Below are positions 58,301-64,000 of a stretch of DNA of 64,000 nucleotides, piece by piece. The notes under the pieces are model-generated. The model worked only from the letters and a program-made list of their open reading frames with translations. It had not been told where the DNA came from and did not search any database. The position numbers and the translations under genes were made by a program. How positions within the stretch are numbered: position 1 is the first letter of the stretch; every line of letters begins with the position of its first letter. The DNA comes from Rhizoclosmatium globosum (Eukaryota > Chytridiomycota > Chytridiomycetes > Chytridiales > Chytriomycetaceae), in contig MCGO01000024.1 in assembly GCA_002104985.1 (NCBI GenBank), forward strand, positions 124,001 to 188,000, in the 5' to 3' direction.

Positions 58301-59185
58301 GCTTGGCTTGTTAAGCTCCATCTTTGCGTGCTTTATGATTGGTAATTGATTGGTCTCTGTTGGAGCCATCAGTCTACTCAAATCAGCACCCTGTGGAACG
58401 TATCCTCGATCAATTAGAGAATTCACGTTTTGTTTGGTGGACGTGGTGGGAATCTTTTGCCACCGATCAGTTTCGCTTTCGATGGGTATCTCTCGCCAGG
58501 TCCATCCGTATTTTAATATTGGCATGGCTGTGGGTTCATTGTTGTGCAACACTCCAACAGAATATGCAGGTAGTTCGGGCTTTGGTTCGCCATGGACATG
58601 GGAAGTTGCAGGACGGAGATGCCAATCGTACATTGGTTCATGATTCATGGGAATTTCGCTGTCTGCCGTATTTACTGCTCTCAGTGCAGTTCCCAGTCGA
58701 GAGAGCAAGAACCTTGTCCTCTTGACAGCTCTTCGCAGTTGCACCTCCTCATCATCTTTCATAAAATCAGCATAAGTCCACAATAATTTACTGACACGCA
58801 CCCATGAAGCTATTTCAACAGGGGTATGCGCGTCTTCCATATTATGTACCTCTCGATGTTGACGTTGGATTTGTTCTGGGTCTGGATCTTGGTTTACCAA
58901 TTCAACGCCGCCATATCGCAAACCCTGAAAATAAAACTTGAGTCTTTTTAGATGTAACCGCGATAAGTACCTTTGATTTAATTTCGGATAGTTGATTGCA
59001 CTGTGATGCTTTTTGAGGGCAGAATCATCATCTTCAAAGCCATGTAACCATCGAGATAAGCTTTCAAGCTGAATTTTGTTTCTATCTGTCAGTGGGGTTG
59101 GGGGTCGAGGCTCAGGCTTTGGGGCCGTGGATCTTCGAGGGGATGTTTCTGCCATCATAATTATGGCAATCCTTTTGTCAATCAT
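55364..59185 (-). CDS. IQCH-like axonemal protein with ATP-grasp-like domain
   Basis: Minus strand, ATG at 59185 (MIDKRIAII; a second start MMAETSPRR lies 10 codons on). The N-terminal 340 residues contain LHLKRLKFYFQGLRYGGVEL, MPILKYGWTWREIPIESETD, YVPQGADLSRLMAPTETNQL and VIPHLMKPQKKLPPLPDICT. Next come WTIFIMDGFAVTTSDAYLNF and, in the last third, VMDYVIGRTIMLYDGSVEQL, VLVIPHLTDEKRKYIREQLG, RLKLISPETAKCFVPGSSV, FVVPQQRLPHAMLMKIVDRL and FGYVTLQFQ, in the order of the ATP-grasp-like region of IQ-motif-containing H (IQCH), a flagellar protein in animals. About eight introns. Some exon borders between 56450 and 57140 and near 55350 are unclear. The call rests on pattern memory of IQCH, and on fit with a flagellated fungus. 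Confidence 0.55.
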
Positions 59186-59342
59186 ATCTTCTTTCTTTGA
59201 GGAAAGTCTGCACGAAACAGAGAGATTAAATAAAGGTAAGGATGAATAATAAGCAAGGATGAACTGATATTAGTATCTTATCGCTTTTCTCCTTTTTTCT
59301 AGAAGGTTTTTCGATTTGTGATTAGCACTTAGAATCGCTCAA

Positions 59343-60658
59343 ATGAATCCCGCTACTGAGCCAGGTTAGTGCTTTCTGAAGCCCTTCCTGACAGCATCGC
59401 TAACAATGCGACCCAGGACCTTCGCAGTACGTCTTCAATGCCGCTTCCAATGCCCGGCCCAAGCCGCCCCGGTCCCCACCGCCAATTCGGCCCACCGCCC
59501 CAAACCAGCCAAAGCCAACGCCAAAGTACATCATCTGTCCCTTTGGCCCGCCGATCCAACTGAGACCGGACGGCCGAAGGAAGCGCTTCCACGCGGCAAG
59601 GGACCAGCTCGTTATGCTCGAAGCAATCTTTCAACAAAACAAAAAGCCGAATGCGAAGGAGCGGGTCGAGATTTGTAAGAGAGTCAACATGAATCCGCGG
59701 TCGCTGCAGATTTGGTTTCAGAATCGGAGGTGCGCTGCTTTTGTATCCCAATTTGCAAATCATGCCTGGCTGATATACCCAATCTTTAGAGCAAAAGATA
59801 AGAAGGGAATTGCGGTTAACATCGGTGGTGACAGCGGAGACGCTTCAGAGGATAGACCCAATGCTGGAAGCAGTGCCTCCAGTGCTCCGATTCTCCGCCA
59901 TGCCCATCATCAGTAATACGATGCCGAGTCGACCGACACAAATTCATACCCAACCCGTGCCTATCTCAGGTCCCGCTGTTTGTCTGCTTTCCACCACCTC
60001 TGTGGCAATTGGAAGTTGGCGCCGACTGTCATTAACACCTCAAGATTTATTATGTGAGATTGTTCTGTCAAGTGGTATTTTACGCTGGAGCGTTATTGAG
60101 TCAGGCTATTGCTTTAAAATGGTGAGGTTGTGGTTGATTTGAAACGTTCTTTGACGGTTGAACAGGCTCCCAATCACTGCTATTTCGGACATGTCGGTAC
60201 ACTCAGTTCCTGAAAATGCATCTCTATCCGCACTTGTTCTTCAAACAAATATGGCTCCCTCCTTCTTTCGACAAATGCAAGAGGGAGAAGTGCAGTCGAA
60301 CCTGAGCTCAACTCCTGGTTTCGTCGCATGCTCCGACTTTACAGAGCATATGCAGGCATCTACAGTGCTATGCCATATTCTTGAAGGATCGCATAAAGAA
60401 ATGGAAAAAGGCTTCACGATTCTACAGAATTACTTTAACGACAAGTTCTTTGCTCCATCTCTTCCACCCTCCAGCAATCAGGTCGTATATTCAGACTCTA
60501 ATCGGTTGCAGCCTCAAGATTTATCGAATAGCGGAGTTGATCTCTCTATCCAACCTTCACCTTATTATTACCCCGAAACCCAAACGCAAGCGTTTGGCAA
60601 TTTCTTAGTGGGAGAAGGAAATCCAGCAGCATCAAACAACATAAGTTGGCCCCCGTAG
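59343..60658 (+). CDS. Homeobox transcription factor
   Basis: ATG at 59343, followed by a possible 30-nt intron (59365-59394). A Pro/Ser/Gln-rich leader (PMPGPSRPGPHRQFGPPPQT) changes frame near 59550 into the homeodomain: basic arm GRRKRFH, then QLVMLEAIFQQNKKPNAKER, VEICKRVNMNPRSLQIWFQN and RR, an intron at 59730-59789, then AKDKKG. Helix 3 QIWFQNRRAK is a typical homeodomain recognition helix; there is no TALE insertion. Downstream, VAIGSWRRLSLTPQDLLCEI and WSVIESGYCFKM match a C-terminal domain I remember from homeobox regulators of early fungi. An intron near 60121-60164 and an unordered Ser/Pro/Gln tail follow, to a stop at 60658. Frameshifts near 59855 and 60165. Nuclear DNA-binding regulator; targets unknown. 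Confidence 0.75.
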
Positions 60659-60738
60659 ACAATGGAATTTCAGCTCCGTATTTCACACAATAAATGAACG
60701 TAATATACTGGTACACTTTACTTTAATCATTCTTATAA

Positions 60739-63700
60739 TCAATCCGGTAAGGTTTTCATTCCCGTGTTACTTCGTTGAGGCATAGGTGGTGCAATTATCT
60801 TAATGCTCCCGCCTGTAGTTGCAGCAGAACTTCGCCTTCGTGACTGACCACGAAGTAAGCTATACACTTGCGTTTGCTGAGCCCCGCTGCTACTACTGCT
60901 ACGAAATCCTCCGTCCATAGACCCTGTTTGAGATTCCATCGACAAAATACCTTGGCGTCCTTCGTCTTGAAGGGCCATGATGGCCAGTTTCCGCAGAGTT
61001 CCGGCACGTTTTATAACGGCTTGAGCTTCTTCTTCTGCACTTGCAAGGTTTGGGTTGCTGTTGCTTCCCGTCTTGGAACGCAGTTCTTCATTGAAAGGCT
61101 CGAATTTAAGGCTGTCTAATGACTTCAACTTGGGAGCGGAAGAGGACTGTACTGCGTTTCCGGAGTGTATTCCGGTTGAGGATATCACTGCTTCATTGTT
61201 GGCATTTTCCTTGTTTTCCTCTCCTCGATTCAGAGCTACTACTGACGGTCGATCATTTTGAGTTGCCTGATTTCCACCAGTATTGATTTGATTCTTGTTC
61301 GTTTCTGGGAATATGTCGTTTGGAATCTAGGTGGATACCAATCAATAAGCACAAAACAAGTCAGCACAACTTACCAAGCGTATAATAAGTCCCCACGGTA
61401 TTGAAGTAAATCCTACTAAAATGCAAAACGTCCATTGAGGTCCATTGAGCGGAGTTGTCTGAAACGTCACTCCTCCATATTCAATAATCAAAGCCTGTAC
61501 TACAACAACGAAAGTGAAAACACTTCCAAAGAACGGATTTTCAAATATTCCAGTAAAAATATTGATGTTGGAATTGATTCTTCGGCAGCTACATGAAAAT
61601 ATCGTTTGGTAAAGAGAGCTTAAATCAAAATCGCCTTACTTTGCTTGGTTAAACACTTGCATGAGAACAAATGTATTAAATACTATTGTTCGCAGCAACG
61701 AGCGTTCGTTCAGCGCATTTGATGATGCTACAGCTTGGTTGATACCAAGTATACCACCTTCCGCTATCAAATCATCGAATCCGAAAAACTGGGCTCCTCC
61801 GAATAAAAGAGCCAAATTGACAGCTACTTGAAGTACAGCTTGGCCGAAAATCATTTTCCACATGGTAAGATTAATCAGAGGAGCAGTTCGAAGTTCAGGA
61901 GGTCGATCCAAGACATCTGGCATAGGCTTTTCAGTTCCAAGAGCCAGAGCGGCGAGTGTATCAATAACAAGATTAACCTATTTTTTGGTTCAATATAAAG
62001 CAGGGAATCATCAATAGGTACCCAAAGCAGTTGAACAACAGTTAAAACAGAGCTTTCTGAAGAGTCCATAATTGACGAGATGAGTGTGATAAGCACTATA
62101 ATAGTCGATAAGTAATGAGATGAAATTGATCGACCGACTTACTGGCACTGACGTTTACTGACAGTTGGAACTGCAGGAACTTCTTGACAGAGTCATTAAC
62201 ACATCGACCCCAAATAATAGCTTTGACTACACTCGAAAACGAATCATCCATCAAAATAATACTGCTAGCTTCCTTTGCAACTTCAGTTCCAGCAATTCCC
62301 ATTGAAAACCCAACATCCGCCAATTTCAGTGCAGGGCCATCATTTGTTCCGTCACCTGTCACAGCGACAATATCCCCCATTAATTTTAGGCTTGCTACCA
62401 TAATTGTTTATCTGTTGGAGACGATCTGGCCAACACTTGCAGCCTGGGGAGAACCAGCTCCCGTTCCGATTCTGTAAGCTGTCTGAACCTAGCTCCCTCC
62501 ATCACAATTCCCCCCTTTTGATAAATTCCGCATTTTTTTGCGATGCTGAGTGCTGTCGTAACGTTATCGCCTGTCACCATCCGTACAACAACACCAGCGT
62601 TTTGGCAAGTACGAACAGCTTCTTCCACTCCTGCTCGAAGAGGGTCTTCAATGCCGACAATAGCGGCACATATCAGATTAGCCAAGCACGTCCGTAAATG
62701 CAGCTGAGTAAGACAATAAATCAGCGTCCGACATTTCTTCTTCGCTGGTTTAGGTGTAGAACCTCGCGCTGATTCAAATGATTTTGTTTCCAGAATGTCA
62801 TCAATTTAGGAGAGTCGCATACTTTAAGTCCTTTCTCTGTGGAAACAAGGATTTCAGGCTCCGACTTTCTTTCTTTCGTACGTTGCTCTTTCGCTTCGGC
62901 TTCTTCTTTTCGAACAGCTTTCACTCGATTTCGTACCGCGCCATTCATCAAAGCCTGAAACTCCTGTTCACTGAAGTCCCGATAAGCAAGGCAAATCGTG
63001 CGTAACGAGCTATGAGCATATGATTCTATTTTTTCAGCACAGTCTTTACGAAGCTTGGAGTCTAATGGATATACGATTGGGGACATTGGATTAGATCTTG
63101 ATCCAACAGCTGGAATAGCATCTGGAGGTCTTCCCAGGGAATGTTCTGAATTGGATTTCTTCAAAGCTCCTTGGTCTTCCATCTCCACAGTGTGACTAGT
63201 TGCAACTTTTGATGCAGAGAAGGTAGTAGTGATATTCTGTCGCAAGATTTGAGAACAATTTCTGAAGCCCCTTTGACATGAATGCGGTAAACCGCAGGGT
63301 AATTAGGTCGTGATATTTTGATGAGCGTGGCCATAGTTTTTCGTTCAGAGGAGAAAGGGAACATTTGGACGACTGAAATCTCTGGTGATGCTGGACTTTT
63401 TTGTATGGGAAACCACATCGATTAGCCCATTCGACTAAGCTGTTTCTGTTTTGGAGCCGACAATCGTCGTCTGGCCAGCTTATCCTTTGTTTCAAATATG
63501 GATGTGTTTATGCAAACACCTTCCATAATTCGAGCTAAGAGATCTTCACCGCTAAGTCCAGGTTGCTTTGCCTTCGAATTCATAGACGGTAAATTGGCGT
63601 CTGAACATTGTCTTTTGGAAGTGCGCTTATACGAGCTGGAAGTCCTTCAATTTCTTTGTCACCCTCAAATGTAACATTCTTCCCTATGACACCAGCACGA

Positions 63701-64000
63701 CTGTCATCCGATTTTGAGTCAATGTTCCTGTTTTATCAGAACAATTGTTGTTGCATTCCCATGTTTCGCAAGCACTTATAACTCGAACCAAGTTATTGTC
63801 TTTCATCATTCTTGTGTTGCATACGCAAGGCTAGAGTGACGGCCAAGGGAAGACCTTCTGGCACAGCAATGGCAATAACAGCAACGACTGCATAATGATT
63901 TTGAGAATTTGACTAGCAACTTCGGTGCCGTTTTCTTGATTGGGAGAATTCCGAATCCATTTGTTTTCAGGACGCCAATCACATACTTGAGCAGCAAGAT
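60739..64000 (-). CDS. PMC1-type calcium-transporting P-type ATPase, 5' cut
   Basis: Ca pump of the PMCA/PMC1 class (vacuole or plasma membrane). The window ends inside the gene. From the 63.9 kb end: [18 protein letters not shown] (TM4), the phosphorylation site DKTGTLT at about 63735, [20 protein letters not shown] and [19 protein letters not shown] (P domain), [20 protein letters not shown] (hinge), [25 protein letters not shown] and [10 protein letters not shown] (TM5), [40 protein letters not shown] and [11 protein letters not shown] (TM10), then a long C-terminal tail ([29 protein letters not shown]) that could carry autoinhibition. Introns near 61327-61372, 61590-61640 and 61978-62030. 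Many small frameshifts; three missing bases within 30 nt at the phosphorylation loop (63730-63765) leave a near-normal frame but alter the motif. Confidence 0.85.

Noticed and set aside
1..64000. tRNA, rRNA or other RNA genes
   Set aside because: I looked for T-loop patterns (GGTTCGAATC-like) and found only chance partial matches such as near 50390, without an acceptor stem.

Overview
The window reads as a fragment of a zoosporic (chytrid-like) fungal genome. Genes are dense, on both strands, and split by short GT-AG introns of mostly 45-60 nt. The content is fungal: TIM54, BCS1-type AAA ATPase, PMC1-type Ca-ATPase, Sec14, NPC2, CC2D1, a kelch membrane protein and a homeobox gene. Two genes point to a flagellated, early-diverging lineage: an IQCH-like protein (an axonemal family in animals) and an MCMDC2-like meiotic MCM protein. 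I do not know of either family in yeasts or mushrooms. No tRNA, rRNA, CRISPR array or prokaryotic operon was seen.

Layout. 1-6.9 kb: 3' end of VPS35, two unrecognised ORFs, two LINE-type retrotransposon remnants, a Sec14 gene. 7-10.5 kb: secreted cysteine-rich protein A, a broken Rnl2-type RNA ligase, a Crinkler-like protein with a kinase-like domain. 10.7-19.9 kb: kelch transmembrane protein, an intact 1,311-aa orphan, TIM54. 20-25.6 kb: secreted cysteine-rich genes B, C (decayed) and D around a GNAT acetyltransferase. 25.7-36.2 kb: CC2D1/Lgd, a Ser/Thr-rich surface protein, a 48-nt poly(A) tract, a FAD monooxygenase, cysteine-rich gene E. 36.3-46.5 kb: quinone reductase, BCS1, a WD-repeat protein, MCMDC2-like protein, a seven-helix membrane protein. 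46.6-53.2 kb: a gene with two copies of a permuted NlpC/P60-like plus DM9 unit, S-adenosylmethionine synthetase, NPC2. 53.3-64 kb: an unrecognised Ser-rich gene, IQCH-like gene, homeobox gene, PMC1-type Ca-ATPase cut by the window end.

Two themes stand out. First, five genes within 29 kb (A-E) encode secreted proteins built from four small cysteine modules in different combinations, one pair sharing promoter elements. Together with the Crinkler-like gene, the Ser/Thr-rich protein and the amidase-like/DM9 gene, they suggest a local store of surface and effector-like functions. Second, very many genes show 1-2 nt frameshifts. Where the conserved protein makes the expected bases clear, these are usually contractions of runs of one base, so most look like consensus errors. 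Large genes such as the 1,311-aa orphan, TIM54, the GNAT gene and the FAD monooxygenase are clean, and their predicted exons sum to exact multiples of three.
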